A DNA stretch of 64,000 bases from JAWPMT01 sp965267435 (GTDB lineage: Bacteria; Bacteroidota; Bacteroidia; Cytophagales; Cyclobacteriaceae): assembly GCA_965267435.1 (NCBI GenBank), contig OZ253960.1:2728001-2792000 (forward strand). Direction: 5' to 3'. Positions 38,563-47,353 of the stretch are shown here, one piece after another (the first letter of the stretch is position 1; each line of letters starts with the position of its first letter). The translations under genes and the position numbers were made by a program. Under the pieces are notes generated by a model. The model was given only the letters and a program-made list of their open reading frames with translations, did not search any database and was not told where the DNA came from.

Positions 38563-40821
38563 ATGAATAAAGCGATGGAACCACGTACAAATGGTAAAGA
38601 CCCAGATGCCTTTGAAGGGATTGAGGTAAGGAGACTCCTATCCAAGTTCAAAGACAGATGGAAGCTCTATGCCCTTGCGACCCTTGCGGCACTGACCATC
38701 ACGTTTCTTTATAACACCTACTCCACACAGAGGTACAAGGTGATGAGTACCCTTCTGAATGGCACCGAGCATGTTTCCACAGCTCTTGGAGAGATCCAGG
38801 ATCAGCAAGACCCCAATATGCTGAATGAGTTGGAAATACTCAGATCCACAGAGCTCATGCAGCGGGCGATCGAACAGGGGGACCTGTTCTACAAGATCTA
38901 TGAGCCGACATTGTTTGACGAGCGGGCATTTGAAGAAGTACAACCTCTCTTTCTGGATATGGATATCCTCGATCCAGCGGCTCGGTTCGACTTGTCGGTG
39001 GATTTCACATTCAACGACGATGGATCGATCTTTATCGATGCGAGCAACACCGAGCTGATAGAGGCTGGATATACATACTCCCTTCCCTTCAAAGCTTCCT
39101 CAGAGACGCTGACGGCTTGCATTTCCGCCAACGAAGACCTGAATCCGGAACCTGGCAGCTCCTTCACCCTCAAGATCGTCGACCCCTTGTCTGTGGCCCT
39201 GGAACTCAAAGAAGCAATGAAGGTGGAGCTGACAAATTCAGCCGCAACCGTTATCCGCATAGAAATGGAGTCCTCTGACCCCCAATGGGCGGTAAAATTG
39301 GTAGACCGACTGATCAACGACTACAGGAACCTGAAGATCGAACATAAGAACGAATCGATCGTCAACTCACTCCATTTCATCAATGGCCAGGTAGACCTCA
39401 TTAAAAAGAGACTCAACAGGATTGAATATGACTTGGTGAGATTTCGCGAGCTCAATAAGACCATTGATATCGATGCTGAAGGATCAGCGGTCCTTTCAAC
39501 CTTATTGGATCTGGAAAATGAGCTGGCTGCCAAGCGATTACAAATGAATTACTACACGCAACTGATGGATCAGATGAATTCTTCGGACTCCAACCAGGTA
39601 TTTGTCAATCCCTCAGCGGTCGGTATTAAGGACCAGGTATTTAATAATGCTGTCACTTCATTGAACCTGATGATCCTGGACCTCAATCAACTGCGGAGTA
39701 GCTCTACAGAAATCAACCCCAGGTTCAAGTCGCTGGAACTGAGTATCGGTCATCAGATCGATCTTCTCAAGAGCAGTATCAATGACTACAAGGCCTCCAC
39801 TGCTTTGTCCATTGATCAACTGCAGCAACGGATCAGAGGCGAGGAAAGGGAAATGAAACGACTCCCAACGACCAGAAAGAACCTGATGAGCCTTCAAAGA
39901 GAGTTTGACATCAATGAAACGATGTACTTATTCCTGGAAGAGCGCCGAACAGAAGCGGAGATACTGAAAGCTTCTAATATCTCTCAAGTGCAGGTCATAG
40001 ATAGTCCATACGTTCACAGCAAAGTTTTTCCCAGGGATGCGCTCAATTATCTAATTGCACTAGTCATAGCCTCACTGCTCGTCTATTTCGCCACCACAGC
40101 CTATGACCTCAATGTCCAGCGGATCGAGACGCCAGACGATCTCACCACAAAGACTCAGTTACCGTTGATTGGCACCATACCTGACACCCGGAATGTCGGA
40201 CTCCGACCCGGTAAAGAATCGTTGTCTTCAGAGGTCATGCAGAGCTTTCGGCGGATGACTACACATTTTCGAAATGGACACAGTGACCGCAAGATCCTCC
40301 AGGTCTTTTCAGCATCGAATAAAGAAGGACGAACATTCGTGGCGGTCAACCTCGCGGTGATGCTTGCCAAATACCAACATAAGGTCGTGCTAGTGGATGC
40401 CAACCTGAGATCCCCCACCGTATCCAAAATCATGAGTTTGAAGACTTCCTCATCATTGAAGGACCACCTCAATGACAAGAAACATCTCAAGGACATTATC
40501 ACCTCTACAAAGATCGAAAATCTCGATTTGATCGGAGGCACGCTTTCCAAAGATGGTGAGGAGTTGTTCGATACACTCAAGCTGTCGAGAGTACTGAAAT
40601 CACTCAAGAAACAGTACGACTACGTAATTGTGGATACTGCCCCCCTACTCCCTTACCCGGATGCCCTCGATGTGCAGGAGTTCGCTGACTACAAGCTTTT
40701 TGTAGTCAGTAAGTCATATACTCCAATCTCCGCATTGGACGTCTTGAGAGACATAGGTGGCCAAGATCCGAGTGACAAGCTTGGCCTCGTCTTTAATCAA
40801 CAACGGCACGAGCTGAACTAA
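38563..40821 (+). CDS. Wzc-like chain-length regulator with a degenerate BY-kinase domain
   Basis: Inner-membrane partner of Wza that controls polymer length and export. The 752-residue protein has an N-terminal Wzz domain with its first membrane helix at about residues 38-58, a long periplasmic coiled-coil section (residues about 250-470), a second helix near 495-515, and a cytoplasmic P-loop kinase-like domain. In that domain the Walker A reads SNKEGRT where active tyrosine kinases have PGEGKS/T: the first Gly and the Lys are lost. Walker A' reads DANLR instead of DxDxR. Walker B (YVIVDTAP) is intact. The C-terminus ends FNQQRHELN without the usual tyrosine cluster. It may therefore regulate without autophosphorylation. 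It is 5 bp from the next gene. Confidence 0.88.
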   Translation: MNKAMEPRTNGKDPDAFEGIEVRRLLSKFKDRWKLYALATLAALTITFLYNTYSTQRYKVMSTLLNGTEHVSTALGEIQDQQDPNMLNELEILRSTELMQRAIEQGDLFYKIYEPTLFDERAFEEVQPLFLDMDILDPAARFDLSVDFTFNDDGSIFIDASNTELIEAGYTYSLPFKASSETLTACISANEDLNPEPGSSFTLKIVDPLSVALELKEAMKVELTNSAATVIRIEMESSDPQWAVKLVDRLINDYRNLKIEHKNESIVNSLHFINGQVDLIKKRLNRIEYDLVRFRELNKTIDIDAEGSAVLSTLLDLENELAAKRLQMNYYTQLMDQMNSSDSNQVFVNPSAVGIKDQVFNNAVTSLNLMILDLNQLRSSSTEINPRFKSLELSIGHQIDLLKSSINDYKASTALSIDQLQQRIRGEEREMKRLPTTRKNLMSLQREFDINETMYLFLEERRTEAEILKASNISQVQVIDSPYVHSKVFPRDALNYLIALVIASLLVYFATTAYDLNVQRIETPDDLTTKTQLPLIGTIPDTRNVGLRPGKESLSSEVMQSFRRMTTHFRNGHSDRKILQVFSASNKEGRTFVAVNLAVMLAKYQHKVVLVDANLRSPTVSKIMSLKTSSSLKDHLNDKKHLKDIITSTKIENLDLIGGTLSKDGEELFDTLKLSRVLKSLKKQYDYVIVDTAPLLPYPDALDVQEFADYKLFVVSKSYTPISALDVLRDIGGQDPSDKLGLVFNQQRHELN

Positions 40822-40826
40822 CGGGC

Positions 40827-41759
40827 ATGTCTAGGCACAGTACTTACGATGGCCTGCCGCATTTCCTGGTAATAGGTGCTGAAAAGTCAGGAACTACATG
40901 GCTCTACAACGCCCTGAGACGGCATCCAGATGTTTACGTCCCAGAGACAAAAGAAGTCCATTTCTTCAATGCCTACAATTCCCTACTGCAACCTGTAAAG
41001 CACTACGAATTAGGCATAGAGTGGTATCGGCGTTTTTTCAGAAAAGCTCAGCCTGATCAAATCATCGGGGAGGTAACTCCGATGTACCTATGTGACCCGC
41101 TCGCCATTAAGCGCATCCGAGACACACTGCCTCAGGCACGCCTCATCTACATTTTACGGGAACCGGGATCAAGGGCCTACTCCCATTACTGGATGGCCAA
41201 AAGAAAACGACTGCTATCGAAAGACTTTAGCGAGTTAGTAGCTGCGCAAGATGCAAGGTTCATTGGTAGAGGCTTCTATGCAGAGCAAGTTCAACGCCTC
41301 TACGAGTTGTTTGCCCCGGAACAGCTGCTTGGGTTGAGCTTTGAAGAGCTTTTTGAGGATAGACATCGTGGGCTCTCGAAGGTCCTTGATTTCCTGAAGG
41401 TGAGTTCTGACAGTTCGATGGTGGACGCAGTTCTCGACAGATCGGCCAAGAATGCCGGAGCCGCTGCCAAACCCAGAAGTGTGCTGCTGTATAAGCTCAC
41501 CTCGCGCATTGTGCAGTTTCTAAGGAATTCTCACAGGGGCAGTGAGATTATGGATTTTGTGAAGGGAACCAGATTATCCCAATGGTTGAAGTCTGCCAAT
41601 CTACGGCGCATACCTTATGAGCCCATGACTGTCAAGGATTGTCGGGCATTGCACGAGATCTATGAAAGTGATATCATGAGGCTCGCGGAACTGGTAGAAT
41701 TCTCCGTAGAGCATTGGTTAGAGAAGCAGCTATGCACGGATCAGGCAAGAAATTCATAA
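40827..41759 (+). CDS. Sulfotransferase (PAPS-dependent), first of three
   Basis: Likely transfers sulfate from PAPS to a sugar hydroxyl or amine of the polysaccharide unit in the cytoplasm. The 310-residue protein has the 5'-phosphosulfate loop IGAEKSGTTWLYNAL (residues 16-30, with Lys20) and the 3'-phosphate-binding YILREPGSRAYSHYW near residue 110, where Arg and Ser bind the nucleotide. KEVHFFN near residue 47 is typical of heparan-sulfate-type sulfotransferases. It is embedded in the polysaccharide locus, 5 bp after the Wzc-like gene, and overlaps the flippase gene by 28 bp. The acceptor sugar is unknown. Confidence 0.88.
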   Translation: MSRHSTYDGLPHFLVIGAEKSGTTWLYNALRRHPDVYVPETKEVHFFNAYNSLLQPVKHYELGIEWYRRFFRKAQPDQIIGEVTPMYLCDPLAIKRIRDTLPQARLIYILREPGSRAYSHYWMAKRKRLLSKDFSELVAAQDARFIGRGFYAEQVQRLYELFAPEQLLGLSFEELFEDRHRGLSKVLDFLKVSSDSSMVDAVLDRSAKNAGAAAKPRSVLLYKLTSRIVQFLRNSHRGSEIMDFVKGTRLSQWLKSANLRRIPYEPMTVKDCRALHEIYESDIMRLAELVEFSVEHWLEKQLCTDQARNS

Positions 41760-43186
41760 GAGACGTCTTTTATAGTCTCATTCCTGTTTCGGTCAACAAG
41801 TTGAGCTCGCTGCTGTATTTGCCGTTGATCTTCAAATATGCTGGCGCTGTGGCTTACGGCATATGGCAGCAATTCGGCTTGTCATCGCAGGTGATCCTCC
41901 ATGTTGCCACCTTGAACGTCGGTGTTGGTATCAAAAAATACCTCGCACAAACCGACGACCGACTTGAAGTTTCCCGATCGTTTTATTCGTCGCTGGCCTG
42001 GGTCTTCGTCTTGAGCATCGGATGTTCCGCCATCCTATTAGCAGGACGACAGCCAATAGGCAGTCTGCTGTTTACCCGGGGGTACAATGAATCCCTCATC
42101 GTGCTGTTGAGCTTGTATATTCCTTTGGAAGCCATCCTTTTCGAAGTGGGGAACGTACTTAGGGCCATCCGGGAGGTACGGTTCCTTGCCATCATGGGGC
42201 CGGTAAGGGTCATTGCGAAACTCCTGACCGTCACCGTGGCCCTCACCTACTTCGACGCCGCCATCCAGCAGGCCATTTCCTACTTCATTGTGAGCGAATT
42301 GGTAATGCTACTCATTTACCTATTTGTACTTTGGGCACATGTCGGTCTGAGATCCATCCTCCTGGACCTTAGCAGGGGTTACAAATTCGTCAGCTATGGT
42401 CTGCCCTTCGTTCTGGCAGGGATTAGCACCTGGAGCAGCGCGTTTTCTGACAGATTTGTTCTCCTGCATTTTCACGGGATAGATGTTGTGGGCGTCTACT
42501 CAGCAGCCTACGTATTGGCAAGTATTCCGCTGTTACTGGTCAATCCCGTGAGTCAGATACTGCTTCCCGACCTGAGCGCTTTACTAGGACGTGGAAAGCG
42601 ACAAAGAGCCATTGTGCGCGCCGAACGAGTCATGCTCTTCTACAGCTTGATCACCGGAGCGTTTGCATTGTTGGTGACCATCGCCGGACCAGCAGCTATG
42701 AAGTGGCTTGACCACGAGTCTTCCGATACGGGCCGATTAATGATGCTACTTGCACTGGCTATGGGAGCATATGGTCTTCTGACGCTCCAATCCAACGTAT
42801 TGACCGCATTTCTAAAAAGGGCATATTTCAATGTGGTTTGGGTGGTAATCGCATTGGGGAATATCGGCATGAACCTGCTATTCATACCGGAATGGGGAAT
42901 GACGGGGGCGGCAGTCGCGTCCTTGGCAACTTATGGCATGGGCTCAATAGCCATGGGCATCTTGCTACGAGGAAAAATTGGTTGGCGGTATTTGGTGTGG
43001 GTCTCCGGAATGATCGGTTTTGGAGTGGCTTTGGGCGCGCTGCTCAACAATCACTGGCTGATCCAGGACCTGATTTCGTGGGAGGTAATTGGCGCCCTCA
43101 GTATGGGGCTTGGAGCCTATGCAGTACTGACCCTTGCTCTTTTTGGAAGAAGACTAATAACCATTGCAAAAGCTAATGAAGAGTAG
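41732..43186 (+). CDS. Wzx-like polysaccharide flippase
   Basis: A polytopic membrane protein of the MATE/MOP polysaccharide transporter group, which flips undecaprenyl-linked repeat units across the inner membrane. About 484 residues with 12-14 hydrophobic helices. The N-terminus VFYSLIPVSVNKLSSLLYLPLIFKYAGAV-like stretch (shown here only in part) and the middle YKFVSYGLPFVLAGISTW are typical of Wzx. The ATG at 41732 is preferred over the TTG at 41714 because the latter only adds residues inside the preceding gene; even so the two genes overlap by 28 bp, which suggests coupled translation. A 71-bp gap precedes the Wzy-like gene. Confidence 0.85.
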   Translation: MHGSGKKFIRDVFYSLIPVSVNKLSSLLYLPLIFKYAGAVAYGIWQQFGLSSQVILHVATLNVGVGIKKYLAQTDDRLEVSRSFYSSLAWVFVLSIGCSAILLAGRQPIGSLLFTRGYNESLIVLLSLYIPLEAILFEVGNVLRAIREVRFLAIMGPVRVIAKLLTVTVALTYFDAAIQQAISYFIVSELVMLLIYLFVLWAHVGLRSILLDLSRGYKFVSYGLPFVLAGISTWSSAFSDRFVLLHFHGIDVVGVYSAAYVLASIPLLLVNPVSQILLPDLSALLGRGKRQRAIVRAERVMLFYSLITGAFALLVTIAGPAAMKWLDHESSDTGRLMMLLALAMGAYGLLTLQSNVLTAFLKRAYFNVVWVVIALGNIGMNLLFIPEWGMTGAAVASLATYGMGSIAMGILLRGKIGWRYLVWVSGMIGFGVALGALLNNHWLIQDLISWEVIGALSMGLGAYAVLTLALFGRRLITIAKANEE

Positions 43187-43257
43187 ATCATTGTATATTA
43201 GTAGGATTGTATTCGTACATAATGGTTTGATATTCAGCATAGCAAAAAATCATAACC

Positions 43258-44547
43258 ATGGCTATTAGACAAATAATCCGACTACTGGGTCTTACGTTCT
43301 TGCTGTATTTCTCTGGGATACACTTCAAGATTTCGGGGGTCGTTGTGCGTCCAGCAGACTTCCTCTTGCTGTTTATCCTGGGTTTGGTGGTTCACGCTTG
43401 GCTGTCTTCCGGCGACTTTTTGAGTGCACGGATCAAAGGTAGCCGCATTATTGCGCTACTATTGGTCTTTGTCCTTTACAGCTTCCTCAACGGTCTTTTT
43501 CAGGGAGTAGCGCGAGTTGCATTTAAAGAGCTGGCCCAGGCACTCATGTTGGTATCCTTTACTTACCTGATTGCCACGACGTGCACTACCTACGAAAAAC
43601 GGGAGCTGTTCATCGATACCATTAGGGTGATGTTCATAGCCGCCGCATTGCTTCTATTTGCTTACTTCAGTACTTCTGGCCTTTCCACAGGCTTCAAGAC
43701 ATTCGGGCCATTCAAGCACATTTATGCTTTGGCGGGATTTTTAGCATTGCATCGTTTTCTCACGCGGCCCTCAAAGGTCTATCTCATACTGCTGCTGGCA
43801 ATGATTACCATCATGTTGTTCTCTGGAGAGAAAAAAGGGTGGATTGCCTTCCTTGCAGCGGCGATTTATCTCGTTCCGAGATATAGCCGTATTTCAGGAT
43901 ATACGTTCAAACCTCTGCTCGTAGCTTCTACACTCGTGCTTTTCGTTTCTACGACGATCATCATACTCAATTATCGTCCGGCAGAGTACTACGTCCAGAA
44001 ACAGCTCAAGTCACTGACCGGAGTAAGCAACCTGCTCGCTGAACGCCTGCTGATCCCCGGCGGAGGAAGCGAGATTGAATCCTGGGATTCATCTGTCTTT
44101 ACTCGCAGCAACTACAGTAGGTTTCGAATTTTGAAGCTTTCACTTGCTCAAATAGAAGAGACGCCCATCTTCGGGACGGGCCCGGGAGCGCTCAAGAAGC
44201 TCGCAAGCCAAAATGCCAGGTATCAGTGGGTCGACCACGGTACGCACAACCACTATTTACAAACTCTCGTGGAGTATGGCATTATTGGCCTAGTGCTGTT
44301 GCTGTTGTTGATATTTTGGCTCTTCCGTTACAGCAACTACCTTATTAGAAGTTGCCAAAGCAAAGCTGAAATAAAGCAGATGATGTTCATCAAGGCATTC
44401 CTCATATTTGGCACTTGTATCAATGCCCTGTTTGGTGGAAGTGACGCCTTGAACCTACTGTACATCCTGGTCCCTACCGGATTTCTTTTTTCCCTAAAAT
44501 TCTCAACTCATGACACCCCTCGAGAAGTTGAAGTCGTACATACCTAG
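43258..44547 (+). CDS. O-antigen ligase / Wzy polymerase-like membrane protein
   Basis: A 429-residue protein with about 10-12 membrane helices and a large periplasmic loop near residues 245-345. The loop ends with FGTGPGALKKLA and VDHGTHNHYLQTLVEYGIIGL, the hallmark of the O-antigen ligase / polymerase superfamily, in which the His residues act in transfer of the lipid-linked sugar chain. In a Wzx/Wzy-type locus without another candidate it is most simply the polymerase that joins repeat units at the periplasmic face. Its 3' end overlaps the second sulfotransferase gene by 38 bp. Confidence 0.82.
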   Translation: MAIRQIIRLLGLTFLLYFSGIHFKISGVVVRPADFLLLFILGLVVHAWLSSGDFLSARIKGSRIIALLLVFVLYSFLNGLFQGVARVAFKELAQALMLVSFTYLIATTCTTYEKRELFIDTIRVMFIAAALLLFAYFSTSGLSTGFKTFGPFKHIYALAGFLALHRFLTRPSKVYLILLLAMITIMLFSGEKKGWIAFLAAAIYLVPRYSRISGYTFKPLLVASTLVLFVSTTIIILNYRPAEYYVQKQLKSLTGVSNLLAERLLIPGGGSEIESWDSSVFTRSNYSRFRILKLSLAQIEETPIFGTGPGALKKLASQNARYQWVDHGTHNHYLQTLVEYGIIGLVLLLLLIFWLFRYSNYLIRSCQSKAEIKQMMFIKAFLIFGTCINALFGGSDALNLLYILVPTGFLFSLKFSTHDTPREVEVVHT

Positions 44548-45367
44548 GGATTTGAAGGTCATATTCCGCAGTCTTCTACCGGTCCTAAGAAAATTGACGA
44601 CCGGCAAAGGACCAACACCCACTCTACTCATCGTAGGTGTTCAAAAAGCAGCTACAACCACCGTGTCGCAAATCCTCAAAAGCCATGCGCTTATTTGTGG
44701 TTCCCTGGTGAAGGAAGTACACTACTTTGACCTCAATTACTCCAAGGGCCCGAATTGGTACTGCCGGTTTTTCCGGAATAGCAAGTTTTGCAAAATATCA
44801 TTTGAAGCAACACCCTATTATTTCTACCACCCCCTGGTCCCCGGGCGGGTACATGACACCAACCCCGACATGAAGTTGATCGTCATACTCCGCGATCCTG
44901 TTGATCGGGCTTACTCGCACTATCAGATGGAAAGACGGCGAAAGCGCGAACCTCTTCCAAAATTCGAGCAGGCGATCGCTGCCGAGTCATCGCGGATCGA
45001 CGGGGATACTCAGTTGTTGGCGGATGGATCCATCAACACTTCAAAAGCACATCAGATGTACTCCTACCTGGCTAGGGGGGAATATGAAGCTCAATTTCAG
45101 CGATGGTTCGAGTACTTTCCGAGAGACCGCTTCTTGGTCCTGGAAGATACATCGTTGGTCAATCGCCCTGAAGAAGTATGCCAGCAGATCGCCGACTTCC
45201 TTGGGGTTGATAACAGCTTTGTCGTACCTAGAAGGAAGTACATGGAGGGCGACTATGAGCCGATGTCGCCGGATTTGAGGGCACGCTTGCGAGAATATTT
45301 CCAGAGGAAGAACCCAAATCTCTCAAAAATGATTGGGACTGAATTTGAATGGATCGGACAAGAATGA
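44510..45367 (+). CDS. Sulfotransferase, second of three (heparan-sulfate type)
   Basis: A 285-residue cytoplasmic enzyme expected to sulfate a sugar of the repeat unit using PAPS. The phosphosulfate loop is VGVQKAATTTVSQIL (Lys46), with Ala-Ala in place of the commoner Ser-Gly. KEVHYFDLNY and WYCRFF follow, and the 3'-phosphate motif is VILRDPVDRAYSHYQM near residue 125, all in heparan-sulfate N-/O-sulfotransferase style. YMEGDYEPMSPDLRARLREYF near the C-terminus is also typical. It overlaps the previous gene by 38 bp, and its TGA overlaps the ATG of the next gene (ATGA), so the three are translated as one operon. Confidence 0.87.
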   Translation: MTPLEKLKSYIPRDLKVIFRSLLPVLRKLTTGKGPTPTLLIVGVQKAATTTVSQILKSHALICGSLVKEVHYFDLNYSKGPNWYCRFFRNSKFCKISFEATPYYFYHPLVPGRVHDTNPDMKLIVILRDPVDRAYSHYQMERRRKREPLPKFEQAIAAESSRIDGDTQLLADGSINTSKAHQMYSYLARGEYEAQFQRWFEYFPRDRFLVLEDTSLVNRPEEVCQQIADFLGVDNSFVVPRRKYMEGDYEPMSPDLRARLREYFQRKNPNLSKMIGTEFEWIGQE

Positions 45368-46458
45368 GAGTACTTTACCTGGTAGCAGCGGACGTACCAA
45401 CGTCAATCCCCATCGAGCTCTTTGCCCATATGGAGCGGGAAGACACGGACTTTGACATTCGGCTCGTCGCATTCTATGATTTCCCCAACAAACCCAAGAA
45501 CGGCTTCACGCAGATTCATGATTGTGTCAAATTCCGCAAACGAAATCCCCTTCCCGGGTTGATGAGGCTCTATAAAATCATAAAAACCTATCGCCCCCAG
45601 GTCCTGCACGTTCACCACGGGCTCTCGGCCTGTTGCGCCACGGTCTTTGCGAAAATCTGTCGTGTGCCAGTCATCATCAAAACAGAGCATAGAAATCACG
45701 ATATCAACAGGCTTTTTGCGCAGTTGCTCACGCTGATCACTTTTCTGTTCTGCGATAAAATCATATGCAATAGCCTGTCAACCATGCAGTCCTTCACCTT
45801 GCTGGAACGGTGGATTGGACTCAAGAAATCTATCATTGTGTACAATGGCATAGATCCCAACCTCATCGATAAGCAATTGGACAAAGCGGGAGCCAACAAA
45901 TCGGAGGCAAATAGTTTCCGTCTGGTGGCCACAACCAGGCTCATCCCACTGAAGAACATGGATCGATTGCTCGAAGCCTTTGCCCAAGTATTCCAGAAAC
46001 ATCCTGAAATAAGCCTGATCATCATGGGCGAAGGGTATCTCCGTGCTGATCTCGAAGCCAGAGTTCGCGAACTGAAGGCCGAAGAAGCGGTGCATTTTCT
46101 CGGACTTGTCACACGGGATGAGGTCTTTCGTCAGCTGGGAAAGGCCGACCTGTTCTGCATGGTGCCTTTGTCCGAAGGATTCTGCAACGCTCTGATTGAA
46201 GCGATGGTAGCATCCTGCCCCGTGGTAGCATCCAACATTGACGCCCTGCGAGAAGTGACAGGACTAAGCGACAATCTTCTGGTGGACCCAAAAAATGTGA
46301 ATGAAATCGCAGAGGGAATCGAGCAATTTGTAACCATGGGCAGGGACAAGTCTGCCGCAATCGGCAAGAAAAATCGGGCATTTGCCATCGACAGATATTC
46401 ATTGCAATTGGCCGCTTCCAAACACATCAAAATGTATCATGATTTCCTCCACTCCTAA
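45364..46458 (+). CDS. GT4-family glycosyltransferase
   Basis: A GT-B fold retaining glycosyltransferase that adds a sugar to the lipid-linked unit at the cytoplasmic membrane face. The start at 45364 gives MRVLYLVAADVP and an ATGA overlap with the preceding stop; an in-frame ATG at 45349 would add five residues. The N-domain has PQVLHVHHGLSACCATVFAK and IIKTEHRNHD. The C-domain has VYNGIDPNLID, VATTRLIPLKNMDRLLEAF, the nucleotide-sugar contact IIMGEGYLRADLEA, and the EX7E motif region MVPLSEGFCNALIEAMVASCPVV. The donor and acceptor sugars cannot be predicted. About 364 residues is normal for the family. Confidence 0.9.
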   Translation: MRVLYLVAADVPTSIPIELFAHMEREDTDFDIRLVAFYDFPNKPKNGFTQIHDCVKFRKRNPLPGLMRLYKIIKTYRPQVLHVHHGLSACCATVFAKICRVPVIIKTEHRNHDINRLFAQLLTLITFLFCDKIICNSLSTMQSFTLLERWIGLKKSIIVYNGIDPNLIDKQLDKAGANKSEANSFRLVATTRLIPLKNMDRLLEAFAQVFQKHPEISLIIMGEGYLRADLEARVRELKAEEAVHFLGLVTRDEVFRQLGKADLFCMVPLSEGFCNALIEAMVASCPVVASNIDALREVTGLSDNLLVDPKNVNEIAEGIEQFVTMGRDKSAAIGKKNRAFAIDRYSLQLAASKHIKMYHDFLHS

Positions 46459-47350
46459 GGTCATATATATCGCCGGCTATGGCAGGAGTGGCTCGACCAT
46501 CCTTGACATATTGCTAAGTCAGGAGCAGCATGTCTTCGGTGCGGGAGAGCTCTTTTTCCTCTTCCAGGACTGGAATGAACCCAATCGCCACTGTAGCTGT
46601 GGCGAAAGGTACCCTGACTGCCCCTTCTGGGGAGAGTTGAGTGATCTCATGGACATCGAAATGTCCGCCAAAATCATGAAGGCCACCGAACAGGCCAGTC
46701 AACAGAAAGACATTGTCGAAGGCCTGCTGCCACATGGGCAACGCCGGAAATACGAGGAAATACAACATCAACTCTTCTCCTATATCCAGCTAAAGGCGTC
46801 CTGCGAATTCATCGTGGACTCTAGCAAGACCAAACCAGAGATGGCTGCGCGTCCACTCGCCATCAGCCGACTGACACAGATCCCTTTGAGTGTGGTTCAT
46901 TTAGTGAGAGACGGCCGTACGACGGTACAAACAGTCCTAAAAAAGGGCAGCAATTGGGCGGCGGAAGGACATATAAGACGCAAACGATTCCCTGTAATCC
47001 GGACAGCCTACGGCTGGAAGACCGCAAACCAATATGCCTTGGACCATCAGCAGTGGTTGCAGGAAAATGAGTATAAAAGGATGAAGTACGAGGAGCTGCT
47101 CGAAACACCTGAACTGCTTCTCGACCAATTGGAAGAAGGATTTAATACAACATTTAAACAGGCCCGGACGAGCATTGAAAGTGCACAGCCGTTGAAAGTC
47201 GGCCATCGCGTAGGGGGTAATAGGATACGCTTCCAACAAGACCTTTTCTTCAAAAAAGGAATCCCGGACTTACCAACACTCAATTGGTCTCAGAAGGTAA
47301 TTTTTAACTCAATATCGGGCAGTTTATCGAGATATTTCCGTTATTCGTAA
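46439..47350 (+). CDS. Sulfotransferase-family protein, third of three
   Basis: A 303-residue protein of the sulfotransferase superfamily, of a different branch from the other two. The phosphosulfate loop is YIAGYGRSGSTILDILLS (residues 10-27), with Arg replacing the usual Lys, and the 3'-phosphate motif is VVHLVRDGRTTVQTV near residue 150. A Cys-rich patch, CSCGERYPDCPFW near residue 55, is reminiscent of related family members. The ATG at 46439 gives a 20-bp overlap with the GT4 gene; a longer reading from 46382 is less likely. The gap to the next gene is 3 bp. The substrate is likely the same polysaccharide, but another sugar or a lipid cannot be ruled out. Confidence 0.82.
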   Translation: MISSTPKVIYIAGYGRSGSTILDILLSQEQHVFGAGELFFLFQDWNEPNRHCSCGERYPDCPFWGELSDLMDIEMSAKIMKATEQASQQKDIVEGLLPHGQRRKYEEIQHQLFSYIQLKASCEFIVDSSKTKPEMAARPLAISRLTQIPLSVVHLVRDGRTTVQTVLKKGSNWAAEGHIRRKRFPVIRTAYGWKTANQYALDHQQWLQENEYKRMKYEELLETPELLLDQLEEGFNTTFKQARTSIESAQPLKVGHRVGGNRIRFQQDLFFKKGIPDLPTLNWSQKVIFNSISGSLSRYFRYS

Positions 47351-47353
47351 TAC

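Noticed and set aside
46131..46430. Minus-strand frames within the GT4 and sulfotransferase genes
   Set aside because: Antisense shadows of genes with clear family motifs.
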